From positions 1 through 6,243 of the forward strand of contig CAJKKA010000098.1 of assembly GCA_905200315.1 (NCBI GenBank): 6,243 nt of DNA, given 5' to 3'. Below, in pieces: positions 1 through 6,084 of this stretch (within the stretch, counting starts at the first letter, position 1; each line of letters starts with the position of its first letter). A model generated the notes under the pieces. It worked only from the letters and a program-made list of their open reading frames with translations. It was not told where the DNA came from and searched no databases. This stretch comes from an uncultured Clostridium sp. GTDB taxonomy: Bacteria; Bacillota_A; Clostridia; TANB77; CAG-508. The position numbers were made by a program, and so were the translations under genes.

Positions 1-255
<255 letters not shown>

Positions 256-325
256 TTTCTTACATCTCCTTCTTTTGTTTTTGAGCACGTAGCACCATAC
301 CACTACGCTTAAATTTTACATTTCA

Positions 326-354
326 ATTATAATTAAAAATATTATTTAATGCAA
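326..354 (-). promoter_or_regulatory. Candidate sigma-A promoter for the phase-variable frame
   Basis: On the minus strand a -35-like TTGCAT (354-349) is separated by exactly 17 nt from a perfect TATAAT (331-326). The predicted start lies about 60 nt upstream of the ribosome binding site. The -35 matches the consensus only partly, and AT-rich DNA yields TATAAT often, so support is moderate. A short hairpin (CGTAG at 288-292 with CTACG at 303-307) would sit in the untranslated leader. Confidence 0.4.
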
Positions 355-396
355 TAGGATTTTGTTCTTTTTTTGATTTATTTACGTTATAGTCAT

Positions 397-427
397 TCGG
401 GTCGTGGAGACACCGAACTCTACAACG
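397..427 (+). repeat. GC-rich interspersed repeat, copy 2
   Basis: It begins CGGGTCGT, continues with GGAGACACCGAAC, and ends CTACAACG. TCGTG and CACCGA can pair as a short hairpin with a bulge. It is most similar to copy 5 (shared CGGGTCGT, GGA(G)AC and CC-AAC blocks) and stands out sharply against A/T-rich flanks. Confidence 0.6.
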
Positions 428-475
428 TTTGACGTTAATATTTGTATAAAACATAATTATATTACAATTCTTTTT

Positions 476-507
476 TGCGGGCGAACAGAGGCGTCCGCCC
501 TTACAAC
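476..507 (+). repeat. GC-rich interspersed repeat, copy 3
   Basis: It begins GCGGGCG, has ACAGAGGCGTC in the middle and ends CGCCCTTACAACG. GGGCG pairs with CGCCC to form a hairpin. It is very similar to copy 4, with shared CGGGC, ACAGAGG, CGCCC and TACA blocks at the same spacing. Confidence 0.7.
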
Positions 508-595
508 GATTTAAATCAAATTTTTTAATCTAAGATTGCAACACAAAGGTACAAAAAACAATTTATTTGTCATTTGTTAGCGAAAAAATTTATTT

Positions 596-625
596 TCGGG
601 CAGACAGAGGTATTCGCCCCTACAT
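596..625 (+). repeat. GC-rich interspersed repeat, copy 4
   Basis: It begins TCGGGC, has AGACAGAGGTATT in the middle and ends CGCCCCTACA. GGGC pairs with GCCC. It is a close relative of copy 3 and sits 27 nt beyond the rplL terminator hairpin. Confidence 0.7.
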
Positions 626-651
626 AAAAAATAGGAATTTCCTATAACGCA

Positions 652-683
652 AAAAAAGAATTTCAAAAATGAAATTCTTTTTT
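652..683 (-). terminator. Rho-independent terminator of the rplJL operon
   Basis: A perfect 14-bp inverted repeat (652-665 with 670-683) has a 4-nt loop and begins 8 nt after the rplL stop. On the minus strand it ends in a run of seven T. The stem has A/T runs at both ends, so it could also work on the opposite strand. It closes the ribosomal protein operon and isolates it from the region to the left. Confidence 0.9.
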
Positions 684-690
684 ACTATAA

Positions 691-1053
691 CTATGCTAAT
701 TCTATAACTGCTCCAACTTCTGAGAATTTTGCTTTTAATTCTTCTGCTTCTTCTTTAGAAGCTCCTTCTTTAACTGTTTTTGGTGCTCCGTCTACTAATT
801 CTTTAGCTTCTTTTAATCCTAATCCTGTAGCATCTCTAACTACTTTGATTACTTTTATTTTTTGATCTCCAGCATCTTTTAATACAACGTCAAAAGATGA
901 TTTTTCTTCAGCAGCTCCTGCTACTGCTCCAGCTGCTGGTGCAGCTGCTGCTACTGCAGATACTCCAAATTCTTCTTCTATAGCTTTTACTAAGTCTGCT
1001 AATTCTACAACTGTCATTTTTTTGATTTCTTCAATCATTTCTTCTTTACTCAT
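691..1053 (-). CDS. rplL: 50S ribosomal protein L7/L12
   Basis: This is the 120-residue stalk protein that dimerises, binds L10 and recruits the translation GTPases to the ribosome. The sequence shows the N-terminal dimerisation and L10-binding helices (about 1-32, with [19 protein letters not shown]), an Ala/Gly/Pro-rich flexible hinge (about 33-50) and the C-terminal factor-binding domain (about 52-120, with [16 protein letters not shown]). The length is typical of the family. An AGGAGG site lies 8 nt before the ATG. It is last in its operon, with a terminator just after its TAG stop. The distance from rplJ is long (219 nt) and holds an interspersed repeat; I found no strong promoter in that gap, so co-transcription with rplJ is the simplest reading. 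Confidence 0.98.
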   Translation of the reverse strand: MSKEEMIEEIKKMTVVELADLVKAIEEEFGVSAVAAAAPAAGAVAGAAEEKSSFDVVLKDAGDQKIKVIKVVRDATGLGLKEAKELVDGAPKTVKEGASKEEAEELKAKFSEVGAVIELA

Positions 1054-1102
1054 TATATAATCCTCCTAATTTTTTTATAATTAATATTTTTTCCCCTTTC
1101 TA

Positions 1103-1130
1103 TAACGGGTCGTCGGGGACGCCAACCACT
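1103..1130 (+). repeat. GC-rich interspersed repeat, copy 5 (between rplJ and rplL)
   Basis: It begins ACGGGTCGT, continues CGGGGACGCC and ends AACCACT. It resembles copy 2 (CGGGTCGT, GGAC, CC-AAC at matching spacing). It lies 50 nt upstream of the rplL start codon, inside the transcribed region of a core ribosomal operon. Confidence 0.55.
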
Positions 1131-1190
1131 ATTTTTTTAAACAATTTTTATAAAACAAAGCAAAAGTGGTATATTACTAGGAAAACAAAT

Positions 1191-1233
1191 AAAAATTTTT
1201 GAGATAGTACATTTGTACATCGATAAAATTTTT
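1191..1233. repeat. Interrupted inverted repeat between rplJ and rplL
   Basis: The centre is GTACATTTGTAC (1207-1218), a perfect 5-bp arm pair around TT. It is flanked by unpaired hexamers and then complementary A/T arms (AAAAATTTTT at 1191-1200 and AAAATTTTT at 1225-1233). In the transcript this could fold as a two-part hairpin. Whether it affects rplJ:rplL stoichiometry or mRNA processing is unknown. Confidence 0.45.
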
Positions 1234-1272
1234 ATGTAGTTTGACAACGTAAGATGCCGCTTTTCATTTGTT

Positions 1273-1773
1273 TTAGGCTTGTTCTTTTTGTTTTTGAACT
1301 TCACCTAACGCAACTGCAAGTTTTGAAATATTTCCAAGTAAAGCACCAGCAAGCATAGATAACAATGTATCTCTTGATGGTAATTTTGCAAGAGTAATAA
1401 TTTCGTCTGCTGTCATAACTTTACCTTCTATTATTCCACCTTTTATTTTGTAGTTTTCATTAGATTTTGAATATTCGTAGATTGCTTTTGTTGGTTCTAA
1501 ATAATCATCATTTGTCATGATAACTGCTGTTGGTCCAACTAATGCATCATCTAAACCTTCAAATTTGCATTCTTGTAATGCTCTTCTAGTGATATTGTTT
1601 TTTATAACTTTATATTCACCATTTGCATTTCTTACTTTTGTTCTTAAGTCTGTAACGTCTGTTACATTTATTCCTCTATAATCTGTGAAAAGTACAAGTT
1701 TTGCTTCTTTCATTTTTTCAGCTAAAGCTTTTACTTCTGCTTTTTTAGTGTCTATTATTTTTTCATTTGCCAC
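1273..1773 (-). CDS. rplJ: 50S ribosomal protein L10
   Basis: L10 (166 residues) anchors L7/L12 dimers to 23S rRNA to form the ribosomal stalk. Family features are DYRGI (31-35) and VIKNNITRRAL (56-66) in the RNA-binding domain, the LPSRDTLLSMLAGALLGNISKLA stretch from about 132 onward, and a C-terminal helix that binds L7/L12. The start codon is GTG, supported by an AGGAGGTG site 8 nt upstream and by the usual MAN-K N-terminus. It is preceded by the L10 leader, through which free L10-L7/L12 complex represses its own transcript. The following gap to rplL is longer than usual. Confidence 0.98.
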   Translation of the reverse strand: MANEKIIDTKKAEVKALAEKMKEAKLVLFTDYRGINVTDVTDLRTKVRNANGEYKVIKNNITRRALQECKFEGLDDALVGPTAVIMTNDDYLEPTKAIYEYSKSNENYKIKGGIIEGKVMTADEIITLAKLPSRDTLLSMLAGALLGNISKLAVALGEVQKQKEQA

Positions 1774-1796
1774 TTTAATTTCACCTCCTGAAACCT

Positions 1797-1905
1797 AAAA
1801 TACTCTTTATAGCCATAGGCATATAAAGAGTATTTTAACCGTTTTCCGATTAATACTTGTATATACCTGGGTAGGACTTATGTATGCCTACTGTCTTTGG
1901 CTATA
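1797..1905 (-). promoter_or_regulatory. L10 leader (ribosomal protein autoregulatory RNA) with attenuator hairpin
   Basis: Minus-strand motifs GCCAAAGACAGTAGGC and CCTACCCAGGT match the conserved core of the Firmicutes L10 leader, including the GTAGG/CCTAC stem (1871-1875 with 1887-1891). Downstream is a hairpin with a perfect 14-bp stem (1797-1810 with 1823-1836), extended by GCC/GGC in its apex and ending in four T. This looks like the attenuator. The 5' segment TATAGCCA (plus-strand 1898-1905) is complementary over 8 nt to TGGCTATA at 1808-1815 in the apex and 3' arm of the attenuator, giving a plausible antiterminator pairing. By family knowledge, the L10-L7/L12 complex binds the core and lowers rplJL expression. 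Confidence 0.9.
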
Positions 1906-1944
1906 TTTATTAATTTTACTGTAGATTAACTACATTATAAAATT

Positions 1945-2628
1945 CTATTTTTGGTTTATAAAAATGCTTGGTCCCATTGTAGTTGTAACTGCAACGCTTT
2001 TAATATATTGACCTTTTGCAGCTGCTGGTTTTGCTTTTATAATAGCATCCATTATATAGTTATAGTTTTCTGCTAATTTATCAGCACCAAATGAAACTTT
2101 TCCAAATCCTAAATGAATAATGTTTGTTTTATCTAGTCTATATTCAACTTTACCAGATTTAATTTCATTTATAGCTTTTGTTACATCCATTGTAACTGTT
2201 CCAGATTTAGGGTTTGGCATTAATCCTTTTGGTCCTAATACTTTACCTAATCTACCAACAACACCCATCATATCTGGTGTTGCAACTATAACATCATAGT
2301 CGAACCAATTTTCTTTTTCAATTTTTGGTATTAATTCTTCTGCTCCAACAAAATCTGCTCCAGCTGCTTCAGCTTCTTTAGCTTTTTCACCTTTTGCAAA
2401 TACTAAAACTTTTTGTGTTTTACCTGTTCCATGTGGTAATACAACTGTTCCTCTAACTTGTTGGTCAGCATGTTTAGAATCTACACCTAATTTTACATGT
2501 AACTCAACTGTTTCATCAAATTTTGCTTTTGGCATTTTTTCCATTAAGTCAAAAGCTTCTTTAGCTTCATAAAGTTTATCTTTTTCAATAAGCTTTTGAG
2601 CGTCTTGATATTTTTTTCCTCTTTTCAT
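1945..2628 (-). CDS. rplA: 50S ribosomal protein L1
   Basis: L1 (227 residues) forms the mobile L1 stalk beside the ribosomal E site and often represses its own mRNA. The family signature [18 protein letters not shown] is present at about 128-145, and the N-terminus [13 protein letters not shown] fits the usual start. I chose the ATG at 2628 because a strong AAAGGAGGT site lies just before it. The frame stays open up to a TTG at 2673, but that codon has no ribosome binding site and would add 15 residues not expected in L1. The gene lies 54 nt after rplK and ends 39 nt before the L10 leader core. Confidence 0.97.
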   Translation of the reverse strand: MKRGKKYQDAQKLIEKDKLYEAKEAFDLMEKMPKAKFDETVELHVKLGVDSKHADQQVRGTVVLPHGTGKTQKVLVFAKGEKAKEAEAAGADFVGAEELIPKIEKENWFDYDVIVATPDMMGVVGRLGKVLGPKGLMPNPKSGTVTMDVTKAINEIKSGKVEYRLDKTNIIHLGFGKVSFGADKLAENYNYIMDAIIKAKPAAAKGQYIKSVAVTTTMGPSIFINQK

Positions 2629-2682
2629 TTTTACCTCCTTTGGTTCAAACGAATATATTTTATATTCTCCCAATTTTTAATT

Positions 2683-3111
2683 TTATTCTTTTATAGTAAC
2701 ACCCATTGATCTAGCTGTTCCCATAACCATACTCATTGCTGTTTCTATAGATGCAGCATTTAAGTCTTCCATTTTTTGTTCTGCAATAGCTTTAACTTGT
2801 TCCATTGTTAAGCTTGCAACTTTTTCTCTGTTTGGTTTTCCAGATCCTTTTTCAATTTTTAAAGTTTTCTTAATTAAAACAGCAACTGGTGGAACTTTTG
2901 TTATAAATGTAAATGATTTATCTTTATATACAGTTATTACTGTTGGAATAATCATTCCAGGTTGGTTAGCTGTTCTATCGTTAAATTCTTTAACAAATTG
3001 CATAATGTTTACACCACTTGCACCTAAAGCTGGTCCAACTGGTGGAGCTGGTGTTGCCTTTCCTGCTTCTATTTGTAATTTTATTATATTACTAATTTCT
3101 TTTTCTGCCAT
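2683..3111 (-). CDS. rplK: 50S ribosomal protein L11
   Basis: L11 (142 residues) forms the GTPase-associated centre with 23S rRNA and, by family knowledge, is the site of thiopeptide action and is needed for RelA-type stringent sensing. The N-terminal domain carries the proline-rich [10 protein letters not shown] motif (21-30), followed by [12 protein letters not shown]. The C-terminal RNA-binding domain contains [19 protein letters not shown] and ends [25 protein letters not shown]. Length and both domains are typical. An AGGAGGTG site precedes the ATG, and nusG ends 31 nt upstream, so it is co-transcribed. Confidence 0.98.
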   Translation of the reverse strand: MAEKEISNIIKLQIEAGKATPAPPVGPALGASGVNIMQFVKEFNDRTANQPGMIIPTVITVYKDKSFTFITKVPPVAVLIKKTLKIEKGSGKPNREKVASLTMEQVKAIAEQKMEDLNAASIETAMSMVMGTARSMGVTIKE

Positions 3112-3142
3112 TTTATTAGCACCTCCTCTTAATTGTACTATT

Positions 3143-3673
3143 TTATTTTACTTTTTGAACTTGAATAAAGTCCAACTCTACTGGTGTTTCTCTTCCAAAC
3201 ATTGAAACCATAACTTTAACTTTACGCTTTTCTTTGTTTATTTCTTGAACAACTCCAATAAAGTTTTCTAAAGGTCCATTCATAATTCTTACAGATTCGT
3301 TTACATCAAAATCAATGTTTACATCTGTTATGTCAAATCCCATATTTCTTATTTCTTCCTCTGTTAAAGGAATAGGATCTGTTCCTGAACCAACAAAGCC
3401 TGTAACTCCTCTTGTATTTCTAACAATATACCAAGATTCTTCTGTTACAATCATTTTTATTAAAACATACCCTGGAAAAACTTTTTTTAGATTAACTTTT
3501 TTCTTTCCATCTTTTATTTCAATTTGTTCTTCCATAGGAACAACAATATCAAAAAAGAAATTTTCAAGTTCTCTATTTTTTATTGTTTTTTCTAAGTCTG
3601 TTTTAACTTTGTTTTCATAACCTGAGTATGTATGTACTACATACCATTGTGGTTTTTTTTCTTCTTGAGACAT
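3143..3673 (-). CDS. nusG: Transcription termination/antitermination factor NusG
   Basis: NusG (176 residues) binds RNA polymerase to modulate pausing and links it to ribosomal protein S10 or Rho. The NGN domain starts at [14 protein letters not shown] (10-23) and includes FPGYVLIKM (66-74) and [12 protein letters not shown] (84-95). The C-terminal KOW domain (about 126-176) contains the expected [14 protein letters not shown] and [11 protein letters not shown]. The AAGGAGG ribosome binding site overlaps the end of secE, and the gap is only 18 nt, a close coupling that is usual for secE-nusG. Confidence 0.98.
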   Translation of the reverse strand: MSQEEKKPQWYVVHTYSGYENKVKTDLEKTIKNRELENFFFDIVVPMEEQIEIKDGKKKVNLKKVFPGYVLIKMIVTEESWYIVRNTRGVTGFVGSGTDPIPLTEEEIRNMGFDITDVNIDFDVNESVRIMNGPLENFIGVVQEINKEKRKVKVMVSMFGRETPVELDFIQVQKVK

Positions 3674-3691
3674 CTAATCAAAAGCCTCCTT

Positions 3692-4063
3692 TTATTCTTG
3701 AGCATCTACTGATGTGTTTTCTGTAGCATTTTCTGTTGTGTTTTCAGTAGTTGTTTCAGATTCAGTATTAGCATTTTCACTATTATCTTCTGTTGTTGTA
3801 TTTTCTTCTGTTGTTTGAACTGTTTCTTTTAGTTTATTAATTCCATATTTGTTCATTGATTCGAAAACAAAATCCAAACAAAAAACTATAACTACAATAA
3901 CTACAACTATAGCAATAACCGCTAATGTACTTTTAGCAAGTTCAGCTGGTGTTGGCCACACAACTCTTTTTAATTCTGCTTTAAAATCTTTACCAAAGCT
4001 TTTTTTATCTTTGATATTTTTCTTTGATTCTTTAATTTGTTTTTTACTAACTTCTTTAGCCAT
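3692..4063 (-). CDS. secE: Preprotein translocase subunit SecE with an unusual C-terminal tail
   Basis: SecE clamps SecY in the protein-conducting channel of the membrane. A lysine-rich cytoplasmic N-terminus leads to the amphipathic conserved motif ELKRVVWPTPAELAKST (30-46) and a single hydrophobic segment (about 46-67), which together identify the single-span Gram-positive type. That core is about 75 residues. Here a further 40 or more residues (about 81-123) follow, made almost only of Thr, Glu, Asn and Ser, with TTEN-like units repeated. With the usual topology (N-terminus inside) this tail would face the outside. The frame is continuous, and nusG's ribosome binding site sits at the stop, so the tail belongs to the gene. 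An AGGAGG site precedes the ATG. Confidence 0.95.
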   Translation of the reverse strand: MAKEVSKKQIKESKKNIKDKKSFGKDFKAELKRVVWPTPAELAKSTLAVIAIVVVIVVIVFCLDFVFESMNKYGINKLKETVQTTEENTTTEDNSENANTESETTTENTTENATENTSVDAQE

Positions 4064-4084
4064 TTTTTTCCTCCTAAAGATAGC

Positions 4085-4249
4085 TTATTTTGTTTCTTTA
4101 TGTGTAGTATGTTTTTTACAGAATTTACAATATTTTGACATTTCTAATCTGTCTGTATTGTTTCTTTTATTTTTTTCTGTAGTATAATTTCTTCTTTTAC
4201 ATTCTGTACATTCAAGTGTTATAACTTCTCTTGCACCTTTTGCTGCCAT
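4085..4249 (-). CDS. rpmG: 50S ribosomal protein L33, zinc-binding form
   Basis: This small 54-residue protein of the large ribosomal subunit reads [18 protein letters not shown], then [24 protein letters not shown], and ends KHTTHKETK. Two CxxC pairs (Cys14/17 and Cys41/44) mark the zinc-ribbon, zinc-containing paralogue; zinc-free paralogues lack these cysteines. A GGAGG site lies 7-8 nt before the ATG. It is the first gene of the secE-nusG-rplKA operon and follows a good sigma-A promoter; secE begins 21 nt after its stop. I see no tRNA-Trp gene between L33 and secE, an arrangement found in some relatives. Confidence 0.97.
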   Translation of the reverse strand: MAAKGAREVITLECTECKRRNYTTEKNKRNNTDRLEMSKYCKFCKKHTTHKETK

Positions 4250-4321
4250 TTACATACACCTCCGTAATCAGCTTTTTTTGAAACGATGTGAGCACATGCA
4301 TTCTCATACATACGCTTGAGT

Positions 4322-4350
4322 ATTTTATCACGTTTGCCTATTAATGTCAA
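4322..4350 (-). promoter_or_regulatory. Sigma-A promoter of the rpmG-secE-nusG-rplKA operon
   Basis: A perfect -35 TTGACA (4350-4345) and a -10 TAAAAT (4327-4322) are separated by exactly 17 nt. The predicted start is near 4315, leaving a leader of about 65 nt before rpmG. An 11-bp inverted repeat (4343-4353 with 4367-4377) covers the -35 box. Confidence 0.85.
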
Positions 4351-4377
4351 TAATTTTACATAACTTTTATTAACATT
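4343..4377. repeat. Inverted repeat between the flavin reductase stop and the rpmG promoter
   Basis: AATGTCAATAA (4343-4353) and TTATTAACATT (4367-4377) can pair over 11 bp with one wobble, around a 13-nt loop. It starts directly after the flavin reductase stop codon and includes the -35 box of the rpmG promoter. No T-run follows on the minus strand, so it is not a standard terminator. It may be a weak transcript end, an operator, or chance in A/T-rich DNA. Confidence 0.4.
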
Positions 4378-4944
4378 TTATTTCTTTTTCTTTTTGACAG
4401 AAAAACCAAACTTTCCAACTTTTTTTCCTAATGGAAAATAACCTCCATTGGCATATGCAATTAAATCACATTTTGAAATATCAAAAGCACCTTTTTCATC
4501 TATATATTTTTCTTCTACATTTATTGCTAAAACCTCTGCTATGAACATATGATGACTTCCTAACTCTTTTATTTCTTTTACCTTACATTCGATTGATACT
4601 GGACTTTCTTTTATTAGTGGACACTTTACAAAATTTGCTTTTTCTTTATGTAGTTTCGTCTCTTTGAATTTATCATATTTTGCTCCACTTCTACATCCAC
4701 ACCAGTCTGTTGCTTTTGCTAAACTTTTATTAGTTAAGTTTATAACAAATTCTCCATTTTCTTTTATCATATTGTATGAATATCTTTCTGGTCTAACAGA
4801 TATATATACCATTGCAGGATTTGTATTTACAATACCTGTCCAGGCAACTGTTATTATATTAGAATTTTTCATATTTCCACAGCTCACCATTACAGCAGGT
4901 ATTGGATATACAAAAGTTCCAGGTTTCCACATTGTTTTTGACAT
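4378..4944 (-). CDS. Flavin reductase-like, FMN-binding split-barrel protein
   Basis: This 188-residue soluble protein resembles the flavin reductase / flavoredoxin family, which binds FMN in a split beta-barrel and passes electrons between NAD(P)H or ferredoxin-type donors and flavin. Seen features are the N-terminal strand leading to PIPAVMVSCGNMKNSNIITVAW (15-35), NPAMVYISVRPERYSYNMI (42-60), EFVINL (65-70), the cysteine-containing WCGCRSGAKYDKF (81-93), the conserved SHHMFIAEVL (130-139) and the C-terminal YFPLGKKVGKFGFSVKKK. The length is typical. The physiological substrate cannot be told from sequence. An AAAGAGG site precedes the ATG. An intrinsic terminator ends only about 17 nt upstream, leaving no room for a separate promoter between them, so expression probably needs read-through. 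Confidence 0.9.
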   Translation of the reverse strand: MSKTMWKPGTFVYPIPAVMVSCGNMKNSNIITVAWTGIVNTNPAMVYISVRPERYSYNMIKENGEFVINLTNKSLAKATDWCGCRSGAKYDKFKETKLHKEKANFVKCPLIKESPVSIECKVKEIKELGSHHMFIAEVLAINVEEKYIDEKGAFDISKCDLIAYANGGYFPLGKKVGKFGFSVKKKKK

Positions 4945-4960
4945 ATTATACCTCTTTCTT

Positions 4961-4997
4961 AAAAAACGGGAGCTTAAGTAATTTTACTTTTGCTCCC
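4961..4997 (-). terminator. Intrinsic terminator or attenuator between the 53-aa gene and the flavin reductase gene
   Basis: On the minus strand GGGAGC pairs with GCTCCC (4997-4992 with 4973-4968), and an inner AAGTAA/TTACTT stem is separated from it by a symmetric AA/AA internal loop. A G and six T follow (4966-4961). It starts 7 nt after the stop of the upstream 53-residue gene. Strong stem plus T-run is the standard form. Its position just before the flavin reductase ribosome binding site makes partial termination likely. Confidence 0.88.
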
Positions 4998-5004
4998 TTA
5001 TTCA

Positions 5005-5166
5005 TTAAACATTTTTTTTCTTTTTTAAGTCTTCATTCTTGTAATCATATTTCTTCTTTGTAACATACAATTCTCTTAGCCGTTTTAGCTCCTTATCAGA
5101 AAAGCCTTCCTTTATCTTTCCATATCCTTGTTTGCCTAATTTTCCTCGATGATTTCTTCTTGGCAT
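5005..5166 (-). CDS. Small basic protein of unknown function (53 aa)
   Basis: I do not recognise a family. The predicted protein starts MPRRNHRGKLGKQGYGKIKEG and continues FSDKELKRLRELYVTKKKYDYKNEDLKKKKNV. It is very rich in Lys and Arg, has no hydrophobic segment, and its middle (FSDKELKRLRELYV) could form an amphipathic helix, so nucleic-acid or ribosome association is possible but only a guess. Reality as a gene is supported by an AAGGAGGG site 5-6 nt before the ATG, a perfect consensus promoter just upstream, and an intrinsic terminator directly after the stop. It appears to be a single-gene unit with occasional read-through into the flavin reductase gene. Confidence 0.8.
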   Translation of the reverse strand: MPRRNHRGKLGKQGYGKIKEGFSDKELKRLRELYVTKKKYDYKNEDLKKKKNV

Positions 5167-5218
5167 ATGTATCCCTCCTTAGATGTAAAAAATATTTAAT
5201 GCAACAAAAATTTTCTAT

Positions 5219-5247
5219 ATTATATATCAGTTTACGTAATTTGTCAA
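5219..5247 (-). promoter_or_regulatory. Consensus sigma-A promoter for the 53-aa gene
   Basis: A perfect TTGACA (5247-5242), a 17-nt spacer and a perfect TATAAT (5224-5219) give an exact match to the housekeeping consensus. The predicted start is near 5212, with a leader of about 45 nt to the ATG at 5166. It lies right after the stop codon of the anchored protein gene. Confidence 0.9.
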
Positions 5248-5253
5248 TTAAAA

Positions 5254-5922
5254 TTACTGTGCATTATCTTCCTGCACTTTATATTCTTCTACATTTGGCT
5301 GAGCAAAGACTATATCTTCAACATTATTGAATTCGTATTTTCTTTCTGTAGCTGTATTATCTATTATTACTTTATCACACAAACCTGTATCTTTTTCAAT
5401 ATAATACTTAGTGCAATCTGTTCCATTTAAACTCATTGCAGACATATAGTTTTCAACTACATAGCAATTTTTTTCATTGTAATTCTCAGAAGTAATTTTA
5501 GCAAACATACATGCTAAAAATGTTTGCCAATTATTTTCTGTTTCTAGTACATTGTAAATACCTACATCTATGAGCACTTCTGAATCTAACTGCACCTTTT
5601 TTTCAGTTGGAGTATCATAAAATACATTTGTTTTTTCTCCTGTTTTATACATTGAAACTTTTGTATTTTCTCCATTTTGATTTCTGTCCATAATTACTAA
5701 TTGATTGTCATCTTTTTTATAGTAGTTTGTAGTTAAATTTGTATTATCTCCAATATCTGAAGTCATTTCAATATGATAATTGTTACTTTGTAAATATTCT
5801 TCTATATTTTTTTGTAGTTTTCTTACAGTGGTGTAATTTCTAATAGCATTTATTAATATAAGTGCTACTAATATTAAGATAATTATTAAAATTATTTTTA
5901 AAACTTTCTTTAATTTTTTCAT
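5254..5922 (-). CDS. Membrane-anchored extracytoplasmic protein of unknown function
   Basis: From the ATG at 5922 the protein has 222 residues. A short lysine-rich start (MKKLKKVLK) and a hydrophobic segment (about 8-26, rich in Ile and Leu) form an uncleaved anchor or signal; there is no lipobox cysteine. The remaining ~190 residues are hydrophilic, rich in Asn, Thr and Tyr, with alternating patterns suggesting beta strands, and should lie outside the cell. Three cysteines at about 165-190 may form a disulfide. The pattern is loosely like LolA-type beta-sheet proteins, but I see no motif that proves it. I chose 5922 because an AAAGGAG site lies 8 nt upstream; the alternative ATG at 5946 has none and that site would fall within its coding part. 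A TATAAT at 5948-5953 lacks a convincing -35. Confidence 0.8.
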   Translation of the reverse strand: MKKLKKVLKIILIIILILVALILINAIRNYTTVRKLQKNIEEYLQSNNYHIEMTSDIGDNTNLTTNYYKKDDNQLVIMDRNQNGENTKVSMYKTGEKTNVFYDTPTEKKVQLDSEVLIDVGIYNVLETENNWQTFLACMFAKITSENYNEKNCYVVENYMSAMSLNGTDCTKYYIEKDTGLCDKVIIDNTATERKYEFNNVEDIVFAQPNVEEYKVQEDNAQ

Positions 5923-6084
5923 ATGTATTTCTCCTTTATTTTTCATGATTATATTTTATTATTAAATTTGGATTTTAGCAATATATATTTCATTTTTTCT
6001 TCATTTCCAAACGACCACATGGCTCTAAACTATAAAAAATTCAAATAGTCATTATATTATTCAGCTTTATTTTACCAACGACTT

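Larger units (their letters stand above)
256..651. other. Gene-free AT-rich spacer with interspersed GC-rich repeats
   Basis: No convincing gene is seen on either strand between the rplL terminator and the frame at 1-255. The stretch holds three GC-rich interspersed repeats (397-427, 476-507, 596-625), the leader and candidate promoter of the downstream frame, and a small perfect palindrome ATAGG/CCTAT at 631-645. The rest is low-complexity A/T sequence. The rpoB gene, which commonly follows rplL in Firmicutes, is not here. Confidence 0.7.

Noticed and set aside
429..457. Plus-strand promoter-like pair TTGACG-17 nt-CATAAT
   Set aside because: It points toward the 3' end of rplL with no plus-strand gene downstream, and part of it is the end of an interspersed repeat. 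Chance is likely in AT-rich DNA.
1934..1962. Possible promoter (TATAAT at 1939-1934) in front of the L10 leader
   Set aside because: The -10 is perfect but no acceptable -35 is found at normal spacing. rplJL may have its own promoter here, but the sequence does not support it well enough.
2629..2673. Upstream TTG start giving rplA 15 extra residues
   Set aside because: No ribosome binding site precedes the TTG, while AAAGGAGGT sits directly before the ATG at 2628, and L1 proteins normally begin at that methionine.
3005..4187. Plus-strand open frames over rplK, nusG, secE and rpmG
   Set aside because: They are antisense shadows of well-identified genes and lack ribosome binding sites or recognisable products.
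5923..5946. Upstream ATG start for the anchored protein
   Set aside because: It has no ribosome binding site, and the AAAGGAG motif that fits the ATG at 5922 would fall inside its coding part.
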